Below, one piece after another: positions 44,836 through 52,851 of a stretch of 64,000 nt of DNA. Position numbers and translations under genes: made by a program. The notes under the pieces are model-generated. The model was not told the DNA's origin. It did not search any database and saw nothing but the letters and a program-made list of their open reading frames with translations. The stretch spans positions 434,001-498,000 of the forward strand of contig CAXXKC010000003.1 of the NCBI GenBank assembly GCA_963674835.2. Direction: 5' to 3'. How positions within the stretch are numbered: position 1 is the first letter of the stretch; each line of letters begins with the position of its first letter. Origin of the DNA: G963674835 sp963674835 (GTDB lineage: Bacteria > Planctomycetota > Planctomycetia > Pirellulales > Thermoguttaceae).

Positions 44836-45219
44836 CTACTCGTTGCCGATGAGCGGACGTACGCCATCGATGTGGAAGTAGACGAGGTACTTGCTCTCGT
44901 CCTCGCTAATCGGGACCGTACAGCGGCGGCGCACCGCGTTGATCTTCTCAGGATCGGTCTCCTCCTTGACGACGGTCAGCGACAGTCGCTTGCCGGCATA
45001 GCCTTCGCCCTCTTCGAGGAACAAGTAGGAAGCGCTCGGGTTGTGCAACACGTTGTCGTGCGACAGCCGCTTCATCATGATGAATGCGCACGTCCCATCG
45101 TCGTCGGGATCCAGGAAGTTGGGCTTGGCATAGATCGCCTGGTTCACCTGCCCGCTTCCGTCGGTGGTCGCCAGTACGCCGACGCCCTTGGCCTTCTCGA
45201 AATACTCGCTCAGTTTCAT
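44836..45219 (-). CDS. Pyridoxamine 5'-phosphate oxidase-like FMN/F420-binding protein
   Basis: A 127-aa split-barrel flavoprotein. Seen: KGVGVLATTDGSGQVNQAIY at the N-terminus, CAFIMMKRLSHDNVLHNPSA (FMN-phosphate-binding region) and YLFLEEGEGYAGKRLSLTV. The start ATG 45219 is taken because AAAGG precedes it and the upstream 32 codons lack family character. Known: this family reduces or oxidises small substrates with FMN or F420, or binds flavin as a redox sensor. It is the first gene of the minus-strand set, 202 bp before the SDR. Confidence 0.8.
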   Translation of the reverse strand: MKLSEYFEKAKGVGVLATTDGSGQVNQAIYAKPNFLDPDDDGTCAFIMMKRLSHDNVLHNPSASYLFLEEGEGYAGKRLSLTVVKEETDPEKINAVRRRCTVPISEDESKYLVYFHIDGVRPLIGNE

Positions 45220-45401
45220 GCCGTACCTTTCGTTCTGGGAGACGAGTCGCCCCGCACTGCCATCCTGGGAACCGATGCCCCATGAATCTGCCGCATGGGT
45301 CGGGCCATGGCTCACCCAAAACTTCTGTGTGGTTGCCCGGCCGCTTTGCCAGTGAATAATTGCGTGTCGGGAAGAAAAATCAATCCCTGCCGGGCGACCT
45401 G

Positions 45402-45617
45402 ATGGCCAACGCCAGAGACCAAATGCGAGAATTTCAGCGCATGGCGGATTGGGTCTGCGTGCTGATTCTCAGCAGCGACCTGCCCGAAGTCGAAATCGAA
45501 ATCGAGAAGAACAAGGTGCGCCAACGGTGTTTGGAACTCTACCCGGATCGGGAACAGCTCTACGAGAGCCGTTTTCGGCGGCTGTGGGGTCAGTTTCGCG
45601 GGGAATCGGAGAGCTGA
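45402..45617 (+). CDS. Small conserved hypothetical protein
   Basis: A 71-aa acidic/basic helical protein (MANARDQMREFQRMADWV... YESRFRRLWGQFR). ATG 45402 is chosen; TTG 45360 would add 14 residues. The middle segment VCVLILSSDLPEVEIEIEKN and the tail YESRFRRLWGQFR look like a conserved short planctomycete family from memory. It is divergent from the PNPOx-like gene. No function can be given. Confidence 0.6.
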   Translation: MANARDQMREFQRMADWVCVLILSSDLPEVEIEIEKNKVRQRCLELYPDREQLYESRFRRLWGQFRGESES

Positions 45618-45780
45618 ACTGGCAATTCTCGCCCGCCGCCCCAAGGTGGCACGGTATCGAGACCGTCGCCGGTACTCGTTGCGATCCCCTACGCCATACT
45701 CGAACGGGTGATGTCCTGCTCCCCGGCGATTTCTAGAATCCTTAAGAGGGGAGCGATTCTCGACGACGAAAGGACCGATC

Positions 45781-46191
45781 ATGATCGAAACACTCTCAAC
45801 CGACTTGCCCAAGACATTGGCTTTCAGACTGAGTGGCAAGCTCCACGACGAGGACTATCAGACCTTTGTCCCGGCCGTAGAAGCGGCCATGGCGTCCGAG
45901 GGGAAGATGCGCGTGTTCGTGCAGTTCGAGGACTTTCACGGCTGGGATCTGCACGCCGCCTGGGACGACTTCAAGTTTGGCATCAAGCACTACTCCGGTT
46001 TCGAGCGCATTGCGATGGTTGGCGACCGAAGATGGGAGAAGTGGATGGCCCAGGTGTGCAAACCGTTCACCAAGGCGAAGGTGAGGTACTTCGACGCCGA
46101 GAAGGTGGAAGAAGCGTGGACGTGGTTGCGCGAGGGCATCGAACTCCAACCTGCGTCCGAGCCGGCGCAGGGAAGTGGCGACACCGGCTGA
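45781..46191 (+). CDS. SpoIIAA-like STAS-fold protein
   Basis: A 136-aa cytoplasmic protein of the SpoIIAA-like group (PF11964 type): LAFRLSGKLHDEDYQTFVPA, VFVQFEDFHGWDLHAAWDD, IAMVGDRRWEKWMAQVCKPF and KVRYFDAEKVEEAWTWL are the characteristic blocks. RBS AAAGGA upstream. Relatives fold like anti-sigma-factor antagonists but lack a proven phosphorylation Ser; they may bind lipids or act in stress responses. It converges with the YVTN/cytochrome gene; a terminator lies between. Confidence 0.88.
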   Translation: MIETLSTDLPKTLAFRLSGKLHDEDYQTFVPAVEAAMASEGKMRVFVQFEDFHGWDLHAAWDDFKFGIKHYSGFERIAMVGDRRWEKWMAQVCKPFTKAKVRYFDAEKVEEAWTWLREGIELQPASEPAQGSGDTG

Positions 46192-46226
46192 TCCGAAGCG
46201 GTGGAGTGCGGCAGCGGCTTCGGCGC

Positions 46227-46260
46227 AAAAAGGAACCCGCGGGCGCTGGCACGCGGGTTC
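46227..46260 (-). terminator. Rho-independent terminator of the YVTN/cytochrome c gene
   Basis: A perfect 9-bp stem, GAACCCGCG/CGCGGGTTC (46260-46252 and 46241-46233 on the minus strand), is followed by CCTTTTT (T-run at 46231-46227). It starts 21 bp past the stop of the minus-strand gene. Confidence 0.8.
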
Positions 46261-46281
46261 GGGCCTGGGTCGAGTCAACCG

Positions 46282-48177
46282 TTACAGTGAAAGGACGAAC
46301 TCGACCAGGTCGTCGATTTCCTTCGGCGTGAGCGTTTCCAGCCCGCCGTGTTTGGAACCGTGCTTACCTTCGACGAGCAGTTCCTTGACCGTAAGGTAGT
46401 GGCCGTCGTGCATGTACGGCGCAGTTCGCCACACCTCGACGAGCGTGGGCGTATCGAAGTCGTCACGGCGGTCGTACTGGCTGCGCGAGCCGACGATGTG
46501 CAACTTCAGATCGCTGAAGAGCGGCTCCGGATGACACACGGAGCAGCCCACCCGCTCGCTGAAGAAGAGTTCCTTGCCGCGCTTGGCTGCCTCGCTCAGC
46601 TGCCCGTTGACCAGGTGCGGACTGGGCATCGGCTCGAGCGTCTTCAGGTATTCGTCGATGGCCACGGCGTCGGCTTCGGGTCGCACGGCGAACTGGATGT
46701 GTGTGATTCCGGCTCGCACTGCGTCTTCGGCGTTGCCGCGCACACCCGACGCCATCGCCGGCGGCGTCTTGTGGGCCAGGAGCATGCTCCGGGCGTTTTT
46801 CGGATTGCCCAGGCCGTCGTTCATCAGGTCCCAATTCAACCCGTCGACCCGTGCATCGGGGTGACAGCTCGAGCAACTCTGCCAGTGTTGGAAGCAGAGA
46901 TCGGCGTCGTGGAAGTTCATTTGGCCGCGGCGCACCGCCGTCAGTTGCGGCTCAGGCCCCAGCGCAATCGATGCCACCTGTTTCGGCGGCTTGACATCCA
47001 GACCGACGACGGCCAGCTTGTCGCTGAAGTACATGCCGGCGTACGCCTTGTTTCCTACGACGGCGATGCCGCGAGGCCCCCTGCCATCCAGCTTCACGCG
47101 CTGCCGGACGTCGACCAGGAACGCCAGATCGTTGGGCACGTCGGCCGAGGTCGGCGAAGAGTAGTTCCCGCTGGGATCGTAGCGGCCGGCCTCGCGGGCC
47201 GACTTCTCGTCGGTGGGAACCTTGGCGAGCTTCGCCAGCAGCGCCGGCGCGTCGATTACGCTCAGCTCGTGCGTGCCAGCGTGGGCCACGCAGATTTTCG
47301 AGCCATCGGCCGTCGTCGCCACGCCCCAAGGATTGGCTGCGCCCAGGTCGACGTCGTCGAGCAAGACCGTGTTGAGCAACTTCTTGCCCGGCAAGTCGAC
47401 AATCGTCAGGGCGTTCGTATTCATCCATCCGCGTTCGAGTTGCGTGGTGGGCATCTGGTAGCGCGAGAGGATATGGGCAACGTATGCGTACTTGCCGTCG
47501 GGCGAGACACAGACCCCTCGGACGCTCGAACTGCCGTTCAACAGCCGGATGGACGTCGCCTGGTTCGTGGCCGTGTCGATCAGGGCCACCGTAGCCGCCA
47601 GATCGTATGAATCGGCGCGGCCCAGCGCCAACAGGTTCGCCACGACCACCGTCTTGCCGTCGGGCGTCACTGCCGTGGCGATCGGCTCGCGGACGACCGG
47701 CACGCGAGCCACTTGCTTGCGATCGGCCAGGTCGATCACCGACACGTCGTTGTCGAACCGATTGCACACGTACAGCCGCTTGCCGTCGGGCGTCACCACC
47801 GGGGCCGTAGCGCCGTGCCCCGCGGCAATCGACGCGCCGATCTTGCCGGTTGCCGCATCGAGCACGTGGACTGAGCCTTCGGGAGTCGCAGAAGTGACGA
47901 TCAGACTTCCACCGTCGGGCGTCAGTGCGATGCCGGTCGCCTTGGGCGGCAGCGCCACAGTGCGGGCGACCTTGCCGCTGGCCAGGTCCACAACGGCAAC
48001 CTGGTTGGCATCGGCTTCCAACACCCACAGGTTCGCACCGTCACGGGCCGGCACCATCTCCATCGGCCCCAGGTACTGGCTCGGCTCGGCGGCAGCAACA
48101 GCGCCAGCCAAGATGCACATCGCATAGACACCGCACAGGAAACAAGCGGCGCGGCACCACGGGCGACTCCTGTTCAT
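46282..48177 (-). CDS. Secreted YVTN beta-propeller protein with di-heme cytochrome c domain
   Basis: A 631-aa protein; ATG 48177 has AGGAG 8 nt upstream and a signal/anchor (CRAACFLCGVYAMCILAGAV). Residues ~30-420 are YVTN-type seven-bladed propeller repeats (DLASGKVARTVALPPKATG, VTPDGKRLYVCNRFDNDVSV, VVANLLALGRADSYDL). The C-terminal third has two heme-c sites, CSSCH and CSVCH, the second in a TPTLVEVWRTAPYMHDG context like MauG/di-heme peroxidase-type domains. It acts in the periplasm, possibly as a redox enzyme or electron carrier. Followed by a clear terminator. Confidence 0.88.
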   Translation of the reverse strand: MNRSRPWCRAACFLCGVYAMCILAGAVAAAEPSQYLGPMEMVPARDGANLWVLEADANQVAVVDLASGKVARTVALPPKATGIALTPDGGSLIVTSATPEGSVHVLDAATGKIGASIAAGHGATAPVVTPDGKRLYVCNRFDNDVSVIDLADRKQVARVPVVREPIATAVTPDGKTVVVANLLALGRADSYDLAATVALIDTATNQATSIRLLNGSSSVRGVCVSPDGKYAYVAHILSRYQMPTTQLERGWMNTNALTIVDLPGKKLLNTVLLDDVDLGAANPWGVATTADGSKICVAHAGTHELSVIDAPALLAKLAKVPTDEKSAREAGRYDPSGNYSSPTSADVPNDLAFLVDVRQRVKLDGRGPRGIAVVGNKAYAGMYFSDKLAVVGLDVKPPKQVASIALGPEPQLTAVRRGQMNFHDADLCFQHWQSCSSCHPDARVDGLNWDLMNDGLGNPKNARSMLLAHKTPPAMASGVRGNAEDAVRAGITHIQFAVRPEADAVAIDEYLKTLEPMPSPHLVNGQLSEAAKRGKELFFSERVGCSVCHPEPLFSDLKLHIVGSRSQYDRRDDFDTPTLVEVWRTAPYMHDGHYLTVKELLVEGKHGSKHGGLETLTPKEIDDLVEFVLSL

Positions 48178-48563
48178 CGAAAGACTCCTATGGCAGGCGG
48201 AGTGGGAATGACACCCGGCACGTTTGGTATGCTCGACGGGCGGCATGCCACAGCAGCCGTATCGACCGCCGTGGAGGGGTGTACTGTTCTAGAGTTTCAG
48301 TATAGAAGGCGCGCCGGCACCTGTCGACGCGCGATACTCACGATCCGTGTTTTCCTCGCGCCGACTAGTAGTTTATGGGGGAAAGCACTCTTCCCAGCGA
48401 CGCCGAATAGCCAACGCGTCCGGGGGAAACCGATTCGGAATCCGTACGTTCGGCAGGCCGGACTTCCTCGCCGGAGCCACAGGCGACGGCAAATCCGCGG
48501 TGGGACTCGCTGCGCTCGGCCCATCCTACGAGCTTACGATCTCGTGTGAAATCCCGTCGGGAA
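48178..48563. other. Intergenic region with probable dispersed-repeat fragment
   Basis: About 386 bp with no convincing gene. Its left part is the promoter region of the cytochrome gene. The right part (48497-48530) carries a CTCGCTGCGCTCGGCCCA-type segment that I recall as a recurrent non-coding element in planctomycete and other GC-rich genomes; in the minus frame it would encode WAERSESH, a typical spurious translation. No transposase or ends are seen. Confidence 0.45.
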
Positions 48564-49883
48564 TCAGCCGACGGTCCAACCGGCCCGGTATTGGCGGCGG
48601 ATGAAGGGGTCGGCTTCGGGGCAGTCTTTGGCACGCATCGCGGCCGCGTCCCAGACGATCTTCTTGCCGGTACGTACGGCCAGATTGCCCAAGAGCATCA
48701 CTTCGGTAATGCTCGAGGCGAAGTCGGGGAAGTTGCAGAACGCTGAGCGCCGGCCCTTGCACGCCTCGATCCACTCGGCGTGATGGCCTGGGGAGCGCGG
48801 AACCGACTCGGCGGGCCGCTTGAGGTCGCGGAACTTCTCCTCCGGCAGCAGTTGACAATGTGCGCCGGTCCATTCCACCGAGTAGAGCGTGCCCTTCTCG
48901 CCGACGAGGATGGCTCCGTTCTTGGCCAGTTCGCCGCCGCCGATCAGCGATCTCGATGGGCGATTGCCACCGTCGTACCAGTAGAAGGTCAGCGGGGCCA
49001 GTTCGCCTCGCGCCGGGAACTCGTAGCGAAGGATGGTCGATTTCGGGAATGTCTCGTTTGCGCGACCTGCGATCTCCACAAGTTCCACCGACGTCGGCAG
49101 CCCGAGCTTGAGGCCCACGTACGCCATCGCCACGTTGTGGATGCCCATGTCGCCGACCGCGCCGGTGCCAAAATCGTACCAACCGCGCCATTTGAACGGC
49201 ACGTAGGCCGGATGATACGGCCGCTCGGGGGCCACGCCCAGCCAGAGATCCCAGTCGAGCGCGTTGGGCACCGGCGGTTTGTCCGTCGGGCGCTCGATGC
49301 CTTGGGGCCAAATGGGCCGGTCGCTCCAGCCGTGTAGCTCGCGGACCTGGCCGAGCGCGCCCGACTGGATGAGCTCGATGCCCGCCCGGGAGCCTGCTTC
49401 GGCCATGCCCTGGGTTCCCATCTGCGTGGCCACTTTGTACTGCCGGGCAGCGTCGGCCATCTTCCGGGCCTCTTCGATGCTCCAGGTGAGCGGCTTTTCG
49501 CAGTACACGTGCTTGCCGAGCCGCATGGCCATCAGCCCGATCGGGGCGTGCATGTGATCGGGACTGGAGACGACGACCGCGTCGATCTCCTTGTGCATCT
49601 CGTCGAGGAGTTTCCGATAGTCGTGGAACTTGCGGGCGTTGGGGAAGCGTTTCCAGGCATCGGCGGCGCGGGCTTCATCGACATCGCACAGCGCCACAAT
49701 GTTCTCACCCTCGACACCCTGAAGGTTGGCGGCTCCGCGCCCTCCGCAGCCGACCACGGCGATGTTCAGCTTCTCGTTGGCCGATTGCCCGGCCGACAGC
49801 AGGTTCCTGGCCGATAACCAACAGGTGGCTCCGACCGCGGCCGTCGCGCCCAGCATGTGTCGGCGAGTGATTCGTAGCGTCAT
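48564..49883 (-). CDS. Tat-exported Gfo/Idh/MocA-family oxidoreductase
   Basis: A 439-aa protein with a twin-arginine signal (ITRRHMLGATAAVGATCW). Residues ~38-160: Rossmann NAD(P)-binding domain (LNIAVVGCGGRGAAN, ALCDVD, AVVVSSPDHMHAPI, GKHVYCEKPLTWS, the last being the family's EKP motif). The C-terminal domain: DWDLWLGVAPERPYHPAYVP, GTGAVGDMGIHNVAMAYVG and GHHAEWIEACKGRRSAFCNF. RBS AGGAG. Known: such exported members are abundant in planctomycetes and probably oxidise or isomerise sugars in the periplasm with a tightly bound cofactor. Substrate unknown. Confidence 0.92.
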   Translation of the reverse strand: MTLRITRRHMLGATAAVGATCWLSARNLLSAGQSANEKLNIAVVGCGGRGAANLQGVEGENIVALCDVDEARAADAWKRFPNARKFHDYRKLLDEMHKEIDAVVVSSPDHMHAPIGLMAMRLGKHVYCEKPLTWSIEEARKMADAARQYKVATQMGTQGMAEAGSRAGIELIQSGALGQVRELHGWSDRPIWPQGIERPTDKPPVPNALDWDLWLGVAPERPYHPAYVPFKWRGWYDFGTGAVGDMGIHNVAMAYVGLKLGLPTSVELVEIAGRANETFPKSTILRYEFPARGELAPLTFYWYDGGNRPSRSLIGGGELAKNGAILVGEKGTLYSVEWTGAHCQLLPEEKFRDLKRPAESVPRSPGHHAEWIEACKGRRSAFCNFPDFASSITEVMLLGNLAVRTGKKIVWDAAAMRAKDCPEADPFIRRQYRAGWTVG

Positions 49884-50070
49884 GTGCAGTACTCCTGCTC
49901 TCAGATCATGGTGGTGAAGTTCAGAGAGATCGCGTCATTACCTTGCCGCCGAGGCTTATTCCATCGTGCCTGGGCAGGCCCGAGCCATCCATTCCGGGAT
50001 TCGCACCTGGCCCCATAGGGACAGTGGACGGGACTCCGCGCGATCGGCAGTTGGGCAGCGAGTGCATTAT

Positions 50071-51180
50071 TCATGGCGTCGGTTCGCGGTTGCCAAGCCA
50101 CAGGTCGATCGGCCGCTTCACGCCTTGGGGACGAAACGGCAGAGAGATCTTGCTCCCCTTGCCGGCCGACTCGTAAGCGGCATAGAGAACCTCTTGAACC
50201 AGGCGACCGTCCTCACCGGTGACGATGGGCGTTTCCTTGCCGCGGACGCATCGGGCGAAATGACGCATTTCCTGCGGGAAGCCGTAGTTCCACAGCTCCT
50301 CGAACACCGGGTAACTCCATCCCCTGGTGCTCGGCGCCTTCTCGACCGCGTAGCCGAAGCCGTATTCGCTGTAAGTGGGCAGGGCATTGCCCATGTGCAG
50401 ATCGGCATATGTGACGCCGCCTTCGCCGTACACTTCGATGCAGTCGTCCATGCCGCCCCGGCGGGACCAACTGTTCTCGACAATCCCCAGCGCATCGTTC
50501 TCGAACTCGATGATGCAGAGGCTATTGTCCTCGCCGCGGGTCTTGTCGCCATGAACGTACGTGCCCATCTGGCAGTAGACCGTCTTGACCGCCGGCCGGT
50601 TGAGGAACCACCAGCAGAAGGCGATTCCGTGGCAGCCCAAGTCCATCAGCGCCCCGCCGCCGGACCGCTCGACGTTCCAGAACCACTCGCCGTGCGGGCC
50701 GAAGTGCTTTTCGCTCTGCTTGACCATGAACACTTTTCCAAATGCCCCTTCGTCGGCCATCCTCTTCGCCTGGACGTACTTCGGCGTGAAGTAAAGCTCC
50801 TCGGCGTACATCAACAGAACGCCTTGGCGGCGGCAGACGTCGATCATCTTGTCGGCTTCTTCGAGAGTCATGCAGAGCGGCTTCTCGCAGACGACGTGCT
50901 TGCCCGCCTGGGCCGCCGCGATGGTCATTTCGGCATGCAGCACGTTGGGGGCCGCGATCGTGATCAACTCGATGTCGGCCTCCTGGAGCATCTGCCGATA
51001 ATCGCGGAAGACGCGGGGAATGCCGTACTTCCGGGCGAACTCCTCCGCGTGGCCGGCAGTGGGCGAGGCGACCGCCACGACTTCGGCCTCGTCGGAGACC
51101 ATTTGCAAGGCGGCGGCGTGGATGTCGGCCTCGAACTGCGAGCCGATGATTCCGACCTTCACTTTCCCCTGACTGTTCAT
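50071..51180 (-). CDS. Cytoplasmic Gfo/Idh/MocA-family oxidoreductase
   Basis: A 369-aa protein; ATG 51180 has AGGAG 9 nt upstream and no signal peptide, unlike the neighbouring paralogue. Rossmann domain: VKVGIIGSQFEADIHAAALQ, AVASPTAGHAEEFARKYGI, LITIAAPNVLHAEMTIAAAQ and GKHVVCEKPLCMT (EKP). C-terminal: SGGGALMDLGCHGIAFCWWF and NSWSRRGGMDDCIEVYGEGG. It likely interconverts a sugar or inositol-type substrate with NAD(P). It is transcribed divergently from the XylR-type regulator across a 262-bp gap with direct repeats, which suggests that regulator controls it. Confidence 0.92.
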   Translation of the reverse strand: MNSQGKVKVGIIGSQFEADIHAAALQMVSDEAEVVAVASPTAGHAEEFARKYGIPRVFRDYRQMLQEADIELITIAAPNVLHAEMTIAAAQAGKHVVCEKPLCMTLEEADKMIDVCRRQGVLLMYAEELYFTPKYVQAKRMADEGAFGKVFMVKQSEKHFGPHGEWFWNVERSGGGALMDLGCHGIAFCWWFLNRPAVKTVYCQMGTYVHGDKTRGEDNSLCIIEFENDALGIVENSWSRRGGMDDCIEVYGEGGVTYADLHMGNALPTYSEYGFGYAVEKAPSTRGWSYPVFEELWNYGFPQEMRHFARCVRGKETPIVTGEDGRLVQEVLYAAYESAGKGSKISLPFRPQGVKRPIDLWLGNREPTP

Positions 51181-51377
51181 CGCTTTGGCTCCTGAACCGT
51201 CCAGTGTTCGATGCTCGGCGCGCCCCGTCATGCCCGTGGCACAGCCGCCCTCGGCTGTGAAAACCACCCTACCCAGCCCGGACCAACTGTACGCCGCCCG
51301 ACGTCCTTGCGCAGGGTACTGCCCCGTCCTTCCCGCCCGGCTGGTCATTCTATCGCGGGCGGTAGGCGACTGTCATG

Positions 51378-51407
51378 TAGACTTTTTCCCGGTTTGATAT
51401 AGACTTT
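51378..51407. promoter_or_regulatory. Direct-repeat operator candidate for the XylR-type regulator
   Basis: TAGACTTT occurs twice, at 51378-51385 and 51400-51407, with start-to-start spacing of 22 bp (two helical turns), in the gap between the divergent oxidoreductase and regulator genes and 36-65 bp before the regulator ATG. Tandem same-strand half-sites two turns apart are the usual binding pattern of AraC-family dimers. The assignment is inference. Confidence 0.45.
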
Positions 51408-51442
51408 GTCCAGGGGCCCACCGAACGAAGAAGGGGACTTCT

Positions 51443-52678
51443 ATGGCAAAGCGATCCAACGGCGTCCCCCATGCCAACGGGCGAGCGTCGCGTCACGTCG
51501 CCGTGTTCGTCGATGCGGCCGGAAACTACGGACGGCGGCTCTTGGAGGGTATTGCCGACTACCTCGAGACGCACCGACTCTGGTCGATCTTCCTTCAGCC
51601 GCGGGCGACCGGGCAGTTCGATCCGGCTTGGCTGCGGCGATGGAAGGGTGACGGCGTGCTCGCCTTCGTAGAAGACCGCCAGGCGCTGGTCCGCCTGCAC
51701 AAGCACGGCATCCCCTTGGTGGAAGCATATGGGCACCTGGCCGACCTGAGGGTGCCGAGCGTCCGCACCGACGATCACGGCGTTGGCCGACTGGCGGCCG
51801 AGCATCTGCTCGCCCGGCGATTCGACCATTTCGCCTTCAGCGGATACCCCGACCAGCTTTGGGCACAGCGGCGGCTGGAAGGTTTTGAGGGGGCCCTTCG
51901 CGAGGCGGGCTACGACTGTTCGTGCTGGAACCATGCACGTTCGTTTCCCGTCCTCAGCCAATGGGAACGCGCTCAGCGAAACCTGGCCGATTGGGTGAAT
52001 GGCCTTCCTCGTCCGTTAGCAGTCATGGCGTGCTCCGATCGGCACGCGTTGAATGTGCTGGACGCATGCGAGCGAGCCGGGCTGACCGTGCCCGATCAGG
52101 TAGCCGTGATCGGAGTGGACAACGATCCGTGCATCTGCCGGCTGGCCAACCCGCCGCTGTCGAGCGTGGCCGACAACCCGCACAAGATCGGCTACGAAGC
52201 TGCGGCCCTGCTGGACCGACTCATGTTGGGCAAGGCCAAACGAACCGACACGGCCCCGGTATTGATTCCTCCGATGGGCGTGGTAGCTCGCCGTTCGACC
52301 GACGTGACGGTCACCAGCGATCCGTTGGTCCGCGACGTGCTGCAGTTCATCCACGCGGACGCCTGCAACGACATCAGCGTGGCGACGATCCTCAAGCGGC
52401 TGCCCATCTCGCGGAGCGCCTTGTACCGCCGTTTCCGCCAGGCGGTCGGCCATCCGTTGCACGAGCACATTCTCGCCGTGCGACTGGACCGGGTGAAGCA
52501 CCTGGTCACGCAGACGTCGCTTCCCTTGACCCAGATTGCCCAACGCGCAGGCTTCGAGCACGTCGAGTACATGGGCGCCGTGTTCAAACGCATCTGCGGA
52601 ATGACGCCCGGCCAGTGCCGACGGCTCCACCGGCCCACCGCGGCGGCCCGCACGGCGCGGGAGCACCGTGTCCGGTGA
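51443..52678 (+). CDS. XylR-type transcriptional regulator (LacI-like sensor + AraC HTH)
   Basis: A 411-aa regulator. Residues ~17-285 form a periplasmic-binding/LacI-like sugar sensor (HVAVFVDAAGNYGRRLLEGI, VRTDDHGVGRLAAEHLLARR, QVAVIGVDNDPCICRLANPP, LSSVADNPHKIGYEAAALL). Residues ~300-395 hold two AraC helix-turn-helix motifs (ISVATILKRLPISRSALYRR; LTQIAQRAGFEHVEYMGAVF). This architecture is that of E. coli XylR and of many planctomycete regulators. RBS AAGGGGA upstream. It presumably activates nearby sugar genes on ligand binding; the best target is the divergent oxidoreductase. Confidence 0.92.
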   Translation: MAKRSNGVPHANGRASRHVAVFVDAAGNYGRRLLEGIADYLETHRLWSIFLQPRATGQFDPAWLRRWKGDGVLAFVEDRQALVRLHKHGIPLVEAYGHLADLRVPSVRTDDHGVGRLAAEHLLARRFDHFAFSGYPDQLWAQRRLEGFEGALREAGYDCSCWNHARSFPVLSQWERAQRNLADWVNGLPRPLAVMACSDRHALNVLDACERAGLTVPDQVAVIGVDNDPCICRLANPPLSSVADNPHKIGYEAAALLDRLMLGKAKRTDTAPVLIPPMGVVARRSTDVTVTSDPLVRDVLQFIHADACNDISVATILKRLPISRSALYRRFRQAVGHPLHEHILAVRLDRVKHLVTQTSLPLTQIAQRAGFEHVEYMGAVFKRICGMTPGQCRRLHRPTAAARTAREHRVR

Positions 52679-52851
52679 AGAAGGGGCAAACCGGGGGCGG
52701 GACCTTGTCGGCGAAGGGCTCCGGCCCGCCACGACCGATCTGCGCGGCCGTGCGGTTCCGTCCGGCGGGGGTTTGATTTTCCCGGCTTTTTCCGCCACAA
52801 TATGTGAGTTGGTTTGGGATCAGGGCTTGTTTCTTGCCACGGCGGATTGTC

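Noticed and set aside
48365..48634. 89-aa minus-strand hypothetical protein
   Set aside because: It overlaps the end of the Gfo/Idh gene and consists of the likely dispersed-repeat translation (WAERSESH).
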